Shown: one piece after another, positions 52,868 through 62,443 of the stretch
Layout: every line of letters begins with the position of its first letter
How positions within the stretch are numbered: the stretch's first letter is position 1
Assembly (NCBI GenBank): GCA_900547395.1
Contig: URGP01000007.1
Span: 1-64,000, forward strand
Length of the DNA: 64,000 nt
Source: an uncultured Opitutales bacterium
Lineage (GTDB): Bacteria > Verrucomicrobiota > Verrucomicrobiia > Opitutales > Intestinicryptomonadaceae
Direction: 5' to 3'
Made by a program: the position numbers and the translations under genes
The notes under the pieces: generated by a model
Told to the model about the DNA's origin: nothing
The model's database searches: none
The model's input: only the letters and a program-made list of their open reading frames with translations

Positions 52868-54114
52868 TTTTAACAAATTTAGTGTTTTTTACAATCGCCT
52901 TGCTTCTTTTGATGTTTTTAGCGGACACATGGCTTGACGCTTTGAACGCGAAGGAAGTCCGCGCAAACAGGGAGTCTGTTCCCGAAGCTTTTGCAGAGAT
53001 TATCGACGAAGCCGACTATCAAAAGAGCGCGAGGTACACTCTCGACAAAATTTCGTATTCGATTTACGAAAGGCTGTTCGGGCTTGTGCTGATTGTCGCT
53101 GTTTTGATTTTCGGGGTTTATCCGATATTGTTCAGGTTTTTCACGGGCATTTTCGGAAGCGGCGTATGGGCGCAGTCGGCGGCTCTTTTGCTGTCGTCCA
53201 TAATTTTAAGCCTGTTTTCTCTTCCTTTCGACTGGTACGGGCAGTTTGTCTTGGAACAAAAGTACGGCTTCAACAAATCCACGACCTCGCTTTGGATTGC
53301 CGACAAGTTTAAGGAAACCGCAATCTCGCTTGTGATTGGGATACCGCTTTTGGCTCTCCTTTTGTGGTTCTTTGGCGCAATGCCGAACACTTGGTGGATT
53401 TTGGGCTTTTGTGTTATTGCGGTATTTCAGGTGGTTATGCTGATTGTTTATCCGCGGGTGATTTTGCCGCTTTTTAACAAGCTTTCGGAGCTTGAAGAGG
53501 GGGAGCTTAAAACGCGGCTTTTAAATATGGCAGACCGCGCGGGCTTTAAGGCGAGCGCAATTTATGTAATCGACGGAAGCAAGCGCAGCAGCCACTCGAA
53601 CGCGTTTTTCACGGGGTTTGGCAAGTTCAGAAAAATCATACTTTTCGACACTTTGATTAGCCAGCTTTCTCCTGAACAGATAGAGGCGGTGTTGGCGCAT
53701 GAAATCGGGCATTACAAGCGCGGGCATATTCCCAAAATGATAGTCTCAAACTTTGTCATGATGTTTGCGGGTTTGGGTCTTGTTGCCTATTTTGCGAAGT
53801 GCGATTGGTTTTACAGGGGATTCGGCTTTGACATTCAAGACGGAATGGCGGCGGCTCTTTTAATATTTCTAATCGTGGTTTCTCCCATAAATTTTTGGCT
53901 GACGCCCGTGAAAAACGCCGTTTCGCGCAGGTATGAATATCAGGCGGACGCTTTTGCAAAGAAAGTTTGCGGCGGGGAAAAGCCGCTTGTGGAGGCTCTT
54001 CGCAAGCTGCACACGAAAAATTTGAGCAATTTGACTCCGCACAGGCTCTACTCCGCCTTTCATTATTCGCACCCGACTTTGATTGAGCGCGAAAAGGCGT
54101 TGAAATCGGAGTAG
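52864..54114 (+). CDS. Ste24-type (M48A) membrane metalloprotease
   Basis: A 416-residue zinc protease with about seven membrane segments. The zinc motif HEIGH is in EAVLAHEIGHYKRGHIPK, the third ligand glutamate in RRYEYQADAFAKK, and typical blocks DGSKRSSHSNAFFTGFGK and SAFHYSHPTLIERE are present. Members resemble the CAAX prenyl protease 1 and, in bacteria, act in membrane protein quality control. It is joined to gatB by a 4-bp overlap, an unusual partner for gatCAB. Confidence 0.94.
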   Translation: MILTNLVFFTIALLLLMFLADTWLDALNAKEVRANRESVPEAFAEIIDEADYQKSARYTLDKISYSIYERLFGLVLIVAVLIFGVYPILFRFFTGIFGSGVWAQSAALLLSSIILSLFSLPFDWYGQFVLEQKYGFNKSTTSLWIADKFKETAISLVIGIPLLALLLWFFGAMPNTWWILGFCVIAVFQVVMLIVYPRVILPLFNKLSELEEGELKTRLLNMADRAGFKASAIYVIDGSKRSSHSNAFFTGFGKFRKIILFDTLISQLSPEQIEAVLAHEIGHYKRGHIPKMIVSNFVMMFAGLGLVAYFAKCDWFYRGFGFDIQDGMAAALLIFLIVVSPINFWLTPVKNAVSRRYEYQADAFAKKVCGGEKPLVEALRKLHTKNLSNLTPHRLYSAFHYSHPTLIEREKALKSE

Positions 54115-54188
54115 GCAAAAAAAAGCGGCGCGGCGTTTTTTCGCTTGCGGCTTTCGGCGGACAGGATAATTTTAAAATTGAAAGCTTT

Positions 54189-54947
54189 ATGGCGAAATTG
54201 GCGGACATAGCGGAATTTATAAATTCATATTTGAGGGTGGGGGATTTTAAAGATTTCCCCGGCTCTTACAACGGCGTTCAATTTGAAAATTCGGGAGAAG
54301 TTTCAAAAATAGCGTCGGCGGTCGATTGCGGCATTGAGGAAGTCAAGGCAGCAAGGAAAATCGGGGCAAATCTGCTTCTTGTCCACCACGGGATGTTTTG
54401 GACTGCGCCTATTCCGATTGTGAAGTCGAACTACGAGAAGGTAAAAAATCTTGTGGAGGGCGACATCGCGGTTTACTCGTGCCATTTGCCGCTCGACGCC
54501 CACAGGCAAATCGGCAATTCCGCGCTCATCGCAAAAAGTCTCGGGCTTGAAATTTCAGGCGGCTGTTTCAATTTGGACGGAGAGGATATCGCGGTCGTTG
54601 CAAAACTTGGCGGCATTGGCAGGGCGGAGCTTGCGCGGAGGCTGAAAAAACTCTTCCCCGATACCTACAAGGGCTTTGAATTCGGCTCCGAAAATCCAAA
54701 TGAAATCGTAATTTGTTCGGGGAGCGGTTCGACGTCTGTTTTGCACCTTTTGGACGAGGGCTTTGACACTCTTGTTTGCGGCGAGTTGAAGCAGGGGCAG
54801 TATGTGTACGCGCAGGAAAGCAAAATAAATGTTTATCCGTGCGGGCATTACGCCACGGAATGTTGCGGAATAAAGGCCTTGGCTCATCTTGTTGCGGAAA
54901 AGTTCTCTCTTGAACATGAATTCATAAAATCTCAAAATCCTCTTTAA
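54189..54947 (+). CDS. Nif3-like dinuclear metal centre protein
   Basis: A 252-residue protein of the NIF3/YbgI family, toroidal hexamers with a two-metal site, suggested to be GTP cyclohydrolase I type 2-like or chaperone-like. Metal-site histidines appear in LLLVHHGMFW and YSCHLPLDAH, with GGHY/AT-type C-terminal ligands in YPCGHYATECCGIKAL. NGVQFEN near the N-terminus is diagnostic. The gene follows the protease after 74 bp and is one base ahead of aroQ. Confidence 0.9.
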   Translation: MAKLADIAEFINSYLRVGDFKDFPGSYNGVQFENSGEVSKIASAVDCGIEEVKAARKIGANLLLVHHGMFWTAPIPIVKSNYEKVKNLVEGDIAVYSCHLPLDAHRQIGNSALIAKSLGLEISGGCFNLDGEDIAVVAKLGGIGRAELARRLKKLFPDTYKGFEFGSENPNEIVICSGSGSTSVLHLLDEGFDTLVCGELKQGQYVYAQESKINVYPCGHYATECCGIKALAHLVAEKFSLEHEFIKSQNPL

Positions 54948-54948
54948 A

Positions 54949-55377
54949 ATGAAAAAAATAGCATTGATAAACGGCGCAAATTTAAATCGGCTCGGCGTGC
55001 GCGAGCCTGAAATTTATGGTAGCGCGACTCTCAAAGACTTGGAAAATTCGGTTGTTTCACTCGGAAAAGAGCTTGGGGTTGAAGTTTCCTGCTTCCAGTC
55101 GAACATCGAAGGGAAAATTTTAAATAAAATCGCGGAATTTGCGGACGGCGGCTTTTACGGGGCGATAATAAATCCCGGGGCATTCACCCATACAAGCGTC
55201 GCATTGCGGGACGCCATTGCGGGGTCGGGATTAAAGTTTGTGGAAGTCCATATTTCAAACATCCACAAGCGCGAGGATTTCCGCCACAATTCGTTTACCG
55301 CAGCCGTTTGCGAAGCCCAGATTTGCGGCATGGGCTTTGAAGGCTATTTGGCGGCTCTTAGATTTCTTGCAAAATAA
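54949..55377 (+). CDS. aroQ: Type II 3-dehydroquinate dehydratase
   Basis: A 142-residue dodecameric enzyme of the shikimate pathway. The catalytic tyrosine is in EPEIYGSATL (Y23), the catalytic histidine in VEVHISNIHKREDFRHNS, and IINPGAFTHTSVALRDAI is the conserved core. It starts one base after the Nif3-like gene and ends 5 bp before the helicase gene, so the three are cotranscribed. Confidence 0.96.
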   Translation: MKKIALINGANLNRLGVREPEIYGSATLKDLENSVVSLGKELGVEVSCFQSNIEGKILNKIAEFADGGFYGAIINPGAFTHTSVALRDAIAGSGLKFVEVHISNIHKREDFRHNSFTAAVCEAQICGMGFEGYLAALRFLAK

Positions 55378-55382
55378 AGCCG

Positions 55383-57401
55383 ATGCCAGCTTTCATAGAC
55401 TTTAAAAAAGAATTAAATCCCGACCAGTATGCGGCTGTCACGGCACCTGCGGATATTCCCGCATTGGTGCTTGCGGGCGCGGGGTCGGGAAAGACGCGCA
55501 CGCTGACTTACAGGGTTGCGCATTTTGTGGGGGAGTGCGGCATTTATCCGCAGGAGCTTTTGCTTTTGACTTTCACAAACAAGGCGGCTAACCAGATGCT
55601 TGAAAGGGTAAACGCTCTCACAGGCGTCGAAACATGGAAGTTTTGGGGCGGCACTTTCCATTCGATAGGCAACAAATTTTTGCGCAAGGAAGGTGAGGCA
55701 ATCGGCATCAAGCCGGATTTTACAATCGCCGATGCCGAGGATTCCGAAAAGCTTTTAAAGCACTGCGTTGAGGAGGTTTCGCCCACTTTTTTCAAGAAGA
55801 AGGAAAATCCGCGCGCGGCTCTCTTAAAGGAAATCATAAGCTATTCGCGCAACACCTGCATGTCTATTGAAGACGCCATGCGCGATAGGTTTTCATGGAT
55901 TGAAACACCGCCTGAGGACATAGAAAAAATCGCCCGCGCTTATGAAAATCGGCGCAGAGAAGGCTTGATTTGCGATTTTGACGATTTGCTTGAATTGTGG
56001 CATAGGCTTCTTTTGGAAGCCCCGTCGGTTTGCGAGCGTTATGGCGCGCGCTTTAAAAACGTGCTGGTTGACGAATACCAGGACACAAACACCCTCCAAT
56101 GCAAAATACTGGATTTGCTTTGCAAGTCGGGCAGGATAAGCGCGGTCGGCGACGACGCCCAGTGCATTTATTCTTGGAGAGGGGCGAACATCGAAAACAT
56201 TTTGCGTTTCAAAAAACGCTATCCGAATGGTTCCATTTACAAGGTTGGCTTAAATTACCGAAGCACTCCGCAAATTCTAAATTTTGCAAACAGCATTCTT
56301 GAGGGCTTTGAGGCGGGCGAGGAGTTTAAAAAGAGCCTTACGGCGTCTCGCGCCGACGCCCATAAGCCCGTTATAATACGCGCGATGGATTCGCAGTCGC
56401 AGGCGCGCTTGGTCGCCGACTATATTGAGGAGCTTACTTGCGGGGCGCATCCGCCTTACAAGCTTTCAGACATAGCAATTTTGTACCGCGCCCATTTTCA
56501 GGCGATGGATATGCAGCTTCAAATGCAGTACCGCAACATTCCTTTTGCAATCACAAGCGGCTTGAAATTCTTTGAGCAGGCGCACATAAAGGACGCGGTT
56601 TCGCAGATAAAATTTGCGGCAAACCCGAGGGACTTCGTATCATTTGCGAGGTTTGTGAAGTTTCTGCCCAAAATCGGAGATAAAACCGCGCAGAAGATTT
56701 ACGAAAAAGCCGTGTCGGTTGCCGAAAAATCGAAGATTTCCATTATCGAGGCAATGGCGGCAAAAGAGGTATTGGCGAAAGTCCCCGAGGCGGCGCGTTC
56801 GATTTTCCCGAGCGTTGCGGCGGGGCTTTTGGACGTCAGCCTTGCCGTCAGAAAGTCGCGCGCGCAAAATCTTCCCGCCGCCGACTTGTTTGAAAAGAGC
56901 GTTCCCGCCATGAAGCCCAAGGACATGGTGAGAACCGTTTGCGATTCATGGTATTCGGACTGCATGAAAAATACCTATGAGGATTGGCAGGACAGGGTGA
57001 AGGATTTTGATTCCCTTTATGAATACGCTTCCAGATTTCCCGACATAGACATGTTTTTGGCGAGCGCGTCTTTGGAAATATCGGAAGGAGCGGGGCGTGA
57101 CGAAAAGCAGGCATTCGGCGACAGAGCAAGCCTTATGACAGTGCATCAGGCAAAGGGCTTGGAGTTTCCCGTGGTTTTCATAATAGGAGCCGCGGAGGGA
57201 ATGTTCCCGCTTGAAAGGTGCATCGAAGAGGGCGACGTGGAGGAGGAGCGCAGGCTGTTTTATGTGGCGAGCACGCGCGCTAAAGACCTGCTTGTCATAA
57301 CATATCCGAGGGTCACTTTCGGCAAGGGACATTCCGACTTGCGCGAGCCGAGCCGTTTTTGGCACGACATCGACAGTGATTTATATGAAAGAAATTATTG
57401 A
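55383..57401 (+). CDS. UvrD/Rep/PcrA-family DNA helicase
   Basis: A 672-residue superfamily 1A 3'-5' helicase. Motifs in order: Q-type ELNPDQYAAVTA, Walker A AGAGSGKTRTLTYR, Ia LLTFTNKAANQML, Walker B VLVDEYQDTN, III VGDDAQCIYSWRGA, IV LNYRSTPQIL, V TVHQAKGLEFPVVFI and VI EEERRLFYVASTRAKD. Length and the short C-terminus match Rep more than UvrD. Role: repair or replication restart. Which paralogue it is cannot be settled without a tree. Confidence 0.94.
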   Translation: MPAFIDFKKELNPDQYAAVTAPADIPALVLAGAGSGKTRTLTYRVAHFVGECGIYPQELLLLTFTNKAANQMLERVNALTGVETWKFWGGTFHSIGNKFLRKEGEAIGIKPDFTIADAEDSEKLLKHCVEEVSPTFFKKKENPRAALLKEIISYSRNTCMSIEDAMRDRFSWIETPPEDIEKIARAYENRRREGLICDFDDLLELWHRLLLEAPSVCERYGARFKNVLVDEYQDTNTLQCKILDLLCKSGRISAVGDDAQCIYSWRGANIENILRFKKRYPNGSIYKVGLNYRSTPQILNFANSILEGFEAGEEFKKSLTASRADAHKPVIIRAMDSQSQARLVADYIEELTCGAHPPYKLSDIAILYRAHFQAMDMQLQMQYRNIPFAITSGLKFFEQAHIKDAVSQIKFAANPRDFVSFARFVKFLPKIGDKTAQKIYEKAVSVAEKSKISIIEAMAAKEVLAKVPEAARSIFPSVAAGLLDVSLAVRKSRAQNLPAADLFEKSVPAMKPKDMVRTVCDSWYSDCMKNTYEDWQDRVKDFDSLYEYASRFPDIDMFLASASLEISEGAGRDEKQAFGDRASLMTVHQAKGLEFPVVFIIGAAEGMFPLERCIEEGDVEEERRLFYVASTRAKDLLVITYPRVTFGKGHSDLREPSRFWHDIDSDLYERNY

Positions 57402-57446
57402 CGAAATATTAAAAAGAACTTACAACAAAAAAGAAACATCAATTTT

Positions 57447-58478
57447 ATGTCGTTAATTAACAGATTATCAGCAAGGCTTCAAAACCATCCCAAGAGAGTC
57501 GTTTTCCCCGAAGGCGAAGACGCGAGAATCATAAAGGCGGCGCGCATGTTCGCAAGCCGCAGGCTGGGTGTGCCGATTTTAATCGGAAGTCGCCCGAAAA
57601 TTGAAGAACAGGCAAAGTCAATGGAGCTTCCTCTCGACGGAATACGCATACTCGAAATCGATAAAAGCGACGATTTCGGCGATTTGCTGAAAATTCTCAA
57701 GGGAATGCCAAAATTCAGGCAGATGGAAGTCTCGGACGTTGAACGCTTTTTGCGCAATCCGAATTATTTTGCAACCATGATGCTTGCGACTGCCCGCGCC
57801 GACGCGATGGTTTCGGGGGTAACCCAGTCTTCCGCAAGCTCGCTTCGTCCCGTCTTCCAGCTTATATCGCTTCAAAAGGGCTTTAAGACGGCGTCTTCAA
57901 TGATGATTGTCGAAACAAACAACGAAAAACTCGGCACCAACGGATTGCTCTTCCTTTCCGACTGCGGCGTCATTCCCGAACCCACGGAAGAACAGCTTGC
58001 GGATATTGCCATCACCACCGCAAAGCTTGCAAACCACTTGACGGGCGAGCCTTCAAAAGTGGCGATGCTAAGCTTCGTTTCAAAACTTCAAGTGGCAAAG
58101 ACAAACAGCGTGCTGAAAGTCAAGGCGGCGACGGCTCTCGTGCATCAGAGGGCGATGTCGGAAGCCTGCGAAATAGAAGTTGACGGAGAATTGCAGGTTG
58201 ACTCCGCGCTCATTCCCGAAGCCGCGAAAGTAAGGGGCATCAATAGCTCCGTTGCCGGCAAGGCGAATGTGCTGATTTTCCCCGACTTGAATTCGGGCAA
58301 CATATCTTCAAAATTTTTGAGCATTGTCGGATGCAGAACTTACGGGCAGATTGTGACGGGGCTTGTAAAGCCCTTTGCGGAAGTTCCGCGAAGCGCGCTT
58401 ACCGAAGATATTTTCGGCGCGGCGGTCATTGTTGCGGCGCAGGCTGTTGACATGAAGTACTTGTATCCCGATTCCTAA
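57447..58478 (+). CDS. pta: Phosphate acetyltransferase
   Basis: A 343-residue enzyme of the short PTA class that converts acetyl-CoA and phosphate to acetyl phosphate. Blocks: RVVFPEGEDARIIKAARMF, DAMVSGVTQSSASSLRPVFQLI, the IPEPTEEQLADIAI segment and FPDLNSGNISSKFLSIVG. Acetate kinase is not adjacent. It lies 45 bp behind the helicase gene and is followed by a terminator. Together with the CoA-transferase it points to acetate as a fermentation product. Confidence 0.94.
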   Translation: MSLINRLSARLQNHPKRVVFPEGEDARIIKAARMFASRRLGVPILIGSRPKIEEQAKSMELPLDGIRILEIDKSDDFGDLLKILKGMPKFRQMEVSDVERFLRNPNYFATMMLATARADAMVSGVTQSSASSLRPVFQLISLQKGFKTASSMMIVETNNEKLGTNGLLFLSDCGVIPEPTEEQLADIAITTAKLANHLTGEPSKVAMLSFVSKLQVAKTNSVLKVKAATALVHQRAMSEACEIEVDGELQVDSALIPEAAKVRGINSSVAGKANVLIFPDLNSGNISSKFLSIVGCRTYGQIVTGLVKPFAEVPRSALTEDIFGAAVIVAAQAVDMKYLYPDS

Positions 58479-58498
58479 AAAGTTTATCATTATTTTTT

Positions 58499-58534
58499 GC
58501 GGCATTCGCGCGTTGGTGCGGTGCCGCTTTTTTT
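58499..58534 (+). terminator. Terminator after pta
   Basis: Stem GCGGCA (58499-58504) / TGCCGC (58522-58527) with additional GC-rich pairing inside, followed by seven T. Confidence 0.7.
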
Positions 58535-58633
58535 GTGTTGTCGGAATTGCCGCGCCTTTGGTTTTTTTATTGAAGTTTGCGGCGTTTAATGGCATATTTA
58601 AATAATTATCTTAACTTAACTGAAAATTAAACC

Positions 58634-61600
58634 ATGAAAAAGTTATTGTTTTTATTGTTGGCGGGGGGATTCGCCTTTACGGGGTCTTTTGCAAAAAATG
58701 CTGATTTTCTCGATAGTAAATTCGTTTTTGAAGACATCGAAACTTTTAAGATTAACAAGGAAGAACCGCGCGCGTTCTTTATTTCTTATCCAAACTTTGA
58801 GCTTGCCGCAAAACCGATTTCGGCGGCCGACATCGGGAAAATTTACGACACCCCGAATTATATGCTCTTAAACGGCGATTGGAAATTTCTTTTTCTTGAA
58901 AACGAAAAGCTCTTTAAAAGCGAATATGTTTCGGCAACTTTTGACGACTCCAAATGGGATATTTTGGACGTGCCCGATACTTGGCAAGCCAAGGGCTATG
59001 ACAGGATTTTTTACAACAACACGACTGCAGAGTTTCAGTTCCACAAAGACGGCTCTTGGATAAAAGGCTATGGCGACGACGGCAAGGAAAACCCGAGTGA
59101 AGCCATCTTAAACCCTGTAATTCCCGAAGAGCACCGCGAAGTTGCAGTTTATCGCCGCGATTTCAATCTGCCTGAAAACTGGAATGGGCGCGCGGTATTT
59201 ATTCGCTTTAACGGTGTGCGTACGGGCTTTAAGGTTTTTGTTAACGGAAAGTTTGCGGGATATGCAGAAGATTCTTTCACCCCGTCTGAATTTAACATAA
59301 CGCCGCTTTTGAAAAAGGGCAAGAATTCTGTCGCTGTGGAAGTCTTCAAATATTCCACGGGCGGATTTTTTGAAATGCAGGACATGCCGCACATGTCGGG
59401 CATAATCCGCGACGTCATGCTGATTTCGCGCCCCGAAACTTACATTCGCGATTATTATGCTCCTGTGTTTTTCTCAGAGGATTTGTCTTCGGCAAAAATA
59501 AAGTTGGAGACGTTTATAAAAAATCTTTCGGAAAAATCGGCGTCGGGACTCGTTTTGAAAGCCGACATAATTGACGAACAGGGCAACAAATTAAATTCCA
59601 AAACTTTGCTTGAAAAGAAAATACCGCAAATACAAACTTCAAAAGAAATAAAAATATCAGCCGATATTGGCGCGAAAAATTTTAAGCTGTGGTCGCCCGA
59701 CAAACCGAATTTGTACGCCATTTTAATTACGCTTTCCGATGCGGAAGGCAAAACGCTTGAAACCGTCAGGGCGGATTTTGCTTTCAGGAAATTTGAGGTC
59801 AGGGGTACGGGTATTTTCTTGAATAACCGGCCTGTGCTTTTCAAGGGGGTAAACCGCCACGACTGGTCTCCCGACAAGGGCAAAACTTGCGAATTTAAAT
59901 GGCAAAAGCGCGACGTCGAGCTTATGAAGCGCATCAATATCAACGCAGTACGCACTTCCCACTATCCCAACGACGACACTTTTTACATGCTCTGCTCCCG
60001 CTACGGTTTGATGGTCTTGGACGAGTGCAACCAAGAGCAACACGGTTATAGAAACACGGGTCCGCTTGATTTTGACAAATTCATTCCCGCGAGCGTTGAC
60101 AGAATGCGCAATATGGTTTTCCGCGACAGGAATATTCCGTGCGTTATGATATTTTCAGTGGGCAACGAATCTGCGGGGCGCATTGTGAAGGGGCATGGAG
60201 AAATGGCGAAAGTCGTGCGGGACAACGCCCCGTTGCACTATGTGCATTCCGAAGCCGAAGTTTGGCATAAAATGAACGGCGAAGACAAGGGATTCTCCGA
60301 TTTCGCATCTCCAATGTATGGCGGCGTTGACAGAATGAACGAATATTTGCGCAAGATTCAAAAGAAAGTGCCGTTTTTCTTTTGCGAGTACGCGCACGCG
60401 ATGGGAAATTCCATTGGCAACTTGAAAGGCAAGTGGGATTTAATAAGAACTAATGCCGACTGTCTGCACGGCGGTTTTATTTGGGACTGGGTTGACCAGT
60501 CGCTTTATTTGCCGCGCGAAGACGGTTCGGGAAAGCTATATCTCTCGGACGGGCGCGATTGGAAGACATCTCCGTCCGCGGGCAATTTCTGCTCAAACGG
60601 CATAGTCCGCGCCGACAGAACTTTCTTTGCCAAGTATCACGAAGTGGGGCGCGTTTACCAAGACATTCAGGTTTCGCGCCCGAATGGCGAAAACCCGAAG
60701 CTAATCAAAATTTCAAATGAATTTTTCGACACGAATTTAAACGAGTTCGACGCAAAAATAGTTGTTGAATGCAACGGTAAGCAGGTCTTTGAAAAAACGC
60801 TTGATGCCATCGACTTGCCTGCGGGAAAATCGACAGAAATTGAATTAGACATTCCCGAATTTGGCGGCGGCGGAGAATATTTTTACTCAGTGGTTTTTAC
60901 GCGCAAGGCGGATACTTTGTTCGCAAAGAAAGGCGATAAAGTTTCAAGCACCCAGTTTAAGCTGAAAGGCGGCGAGCCTTTGAAAGAAATGAAAATCGCA
61001 AACCGCGGCAAAATCGAAGTTTCAAAAAATGGCGATGCCGTGTTGGTGAAGGCGGGGAATTATGTTTACGAATTCGACGCTGAAAACGCCTGCTTGAAAA
61101 GCTTGAAGCGCGGCAGGGATTTCATTATAACTTCGCCCGTTCTTTTTGACATTTCAACCGCCTACATCGACAACGAAAGGCGCGGAGAAGTTGCAAGGGA
61201 ATGGAGCGGCAGAAATCTTGGAAAATTGAAGCACATTAAGCCGTCTTTAAAAATAGAAAAGCAGGGCTTAAATGCGGCAAGAATCACATGCTCTGAAATT
61301 CTCGCAAACAATGACGGCGAAGGCTTTGCAAATGAGTTTGTATATACGATTTTGCCTGACGGAACTATGCAGGTTGTTGCAACTTGCCAAAAGATAAATG
61401 AAACGCCACGGAATTTAAACGTGGCAAGAATAGGCTTAAAAATGGGGCTTAATCCGAAACTCGAAAATGTAAAGTATTTCGGGCGCGGCGGCTTTGCAAA
61501 TTACGAGGACAGGAAAGAAGCGGCGGATGTCGGGCTTTACTCCTTGAAGGTAAAAGACTTTATGGAAGACTATTCCTTGCCGCAGGATACGGGCAACCGC

Positions 61601-62386
61601 GAAGAAGTCCGCCAAATGAAAGTTACCGATGAAAACGGCTTGGGCATTATTGTTTCCGCTGTCGAAAAACCATTGCCGATGGCGATATTGCCCTACACTC
61701 AGGAAGAACTTTTAAGCGCAAAGCATCCGCACAACTTAAAAGAGCCGACGCAAAACGAGCTGAGAATTGCATGGAGGGTAAGGGGGCTTGGCAACAATGC
61801 CTGCGGTCCATCTACGCGCAATCAGTTTAAGCCTGATTTCAAGGGGGCTGTTTCCTGGACTTTCGTCTTGAAGCCGGTAAGCTCGAAGGCGCAGAAAGCG
61901 GACGGAATTTTCCCGAAACAGTATTCTTACAAGCCACTTGAAAACGCTGAAAATTTGTTAGTTGAAGAGCTTATGCCAAAGCCTTTGGGCAGGTGGGTTT
62001 CGGAAAATGCGAAAGTTTCGTATTCTTCCATTGACGAAAAATGGTCTCCCAAAAAGGACAATTTGATGAGTTCGGGGGACGGCGTTTTCTCTTTCCACAC
62101 GCTTAAAGAGAGAAATCCGCATTTGACGGTCGAGCTTGAACGCGCGGAGGAAATCGTTTCTGTTGAAATTGTAAACCGGGCAGACGCCCAGGGCGACAGA
62201 ACCACGCGCCTTAGAATGTTTGTTTCCGAAAACGGCAGGGACTGGAAACGCGTATGGTCTTGCGAGGACTACAAAAGCAAGTGGATTGTGAATTTTGAAA
62301 ATCCGATTAGGGCGAAATATGTAAGGCTTATGCTCGACAAAACGGAAATATTCCATTTAAAGCGGCTTAGAATATTTGCCAAATAG
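58634..62386 (+). CDS. Exported GH2 beta-galactosidase with discoidin-like C-terminus
   Basis: A 1250-residue LacZ-type glycoside hydrolase with a signal peptide (1-20). Order: jelly-roll N-domain (WDILDVPDTWQAKGYD, YRRDFNLPENW), Ig-like domain, TIM barrel with VNRHDWSPDKG, acid/base E512 in FSVGNESAG and nucleophile E585 in FFFCEYAHAMGNS, a second Ig-like domain, a beta-gal small-chain-like domain (NVKYFGRGGFANYEDRKEAADVGLY), then a C-terminal galactose-binding module (about 1120-1250, closing AKYVRLMLDKTEIFHLKRLRIFAK). It likely removes beta-galactose from host or plant glycans in the periplasm. A bidirectional terminator follows. Confidence 0.93.
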   Translation: MKKLLFLLLAGGFAFTGSFAKNADFLDSKFVFEDIETFKINKEEPRAFFISYPNFELAAKPISAADIGKIYDTPNYMLLNGDWKFLFLENEKLFKSEYVSATFDDSKWDILDVPDTWQAKGYDRIFYNNTTAEFQFHKDGSWIKGYGDDGKENPSEAILNPVIPEEHREVAVYRRDFNLPENWNGRAVFIRFNGVRTGFKVFVNGKFAGYAEDSFTPSEFNITPLLKKGKNSVAVEVFKYSTGGFFEMQDMPHMSGIIRDVMLISRPETYIRDYYAPVFFSEDLSSAKIKLETFIKNLSEKSASGLVLKADIIDEQGNKLNSKTLLEKKIPQIQTSKEIKISADIGAKNFKLWSPDKPNLYAILITLSDAEGKTLETVRADFAFRKFEVRGTGIFLNNRPVLFKGVNRHDWSPDKGKTCEFKWQKRDVELMKRININAVRTSHYPNDDTFYMLCSRYGLMVLDECNQEQHGYRNTGPLDFDKFIPASVDRMRNMVFRDRNIPCVMIFSVGNESAGRIVKGHGEMAKVVRDNAPLHYVHSEAEVWHKMNGEDKGFSDFASPMYGGVDRMNEYLRKIQKKVPFFFCEYAHAMGNSIGNLKGKWDLIRTNADCLHGGFIWDWVDQSLYLPREDGSGKLYLSDGRDWKTSPSAGNFCSNGIVRADRTFFAKYHEVGRVYQDIQVSRPNGENPKLIKISNEFFDTNLNEFDAKIVVECNGKQVFEKTLDAIDLPAGKSTEIELDIPEFGGGGEYFYSVVFTRKADTLFAKKGDKVSSTQFKLKGGEPLKEMKIANRGKIEVSKNGDAVLVKAGNYVYEFDAENACLKSLKRGRDFIITSPVLFDISTAYIDNERRGEVAREWSGRNLGKLKHIKPSLKIEKQGLNAARITCSEILANNDGEGFANEFVYTILPDGTMQVVATCQKINETPRNLNVARIGLKMGLNPKLENVKYFGRGGFANYEDRKEAADVGLYSLKVKDFMEDYSLPQDTGNREEVRQMKVTDENGLGIIVSAVEKPLPMAILPYTQEELLSAKHPHNLKEPTQNELRIAWRVRGLGNNACGPSTRNQFKPDFKGAVSWTFVLKPVSSKAQKADGIFPKQYSYKPLENAENLLVEELMPKPLGRWVSENAKVSYSSIDEKWSPKKDNLMSSGDGVFSFHTLKERNPHLTVELERAEEIVSVEIVNRADAQGDRTTRLRMFVSENGRDWKRVWSCEDYKSKWIVNFENPIRAKYVRLMLDKTEIFHLKRLRIFAK

Positions 62387-62391
62387 TTTGC

Positions 62392-62430
62392 AAAAAAAAT
62401 TCGCTTAACAAATTTAAGCGAATTTTTTTT
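62392..62430. terminator. Bidirectional terminator between the beta-galactosidase and glnN
   Basis: Stem AAATTCGCTTAA (62397-62408) / TTAAGCGAATTT (62414-62425) flanked by runs of A and T, between two convergent genes. Confidence 0.88.
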
Positions 62431-62443
62431 GAAGTTTTATGAA

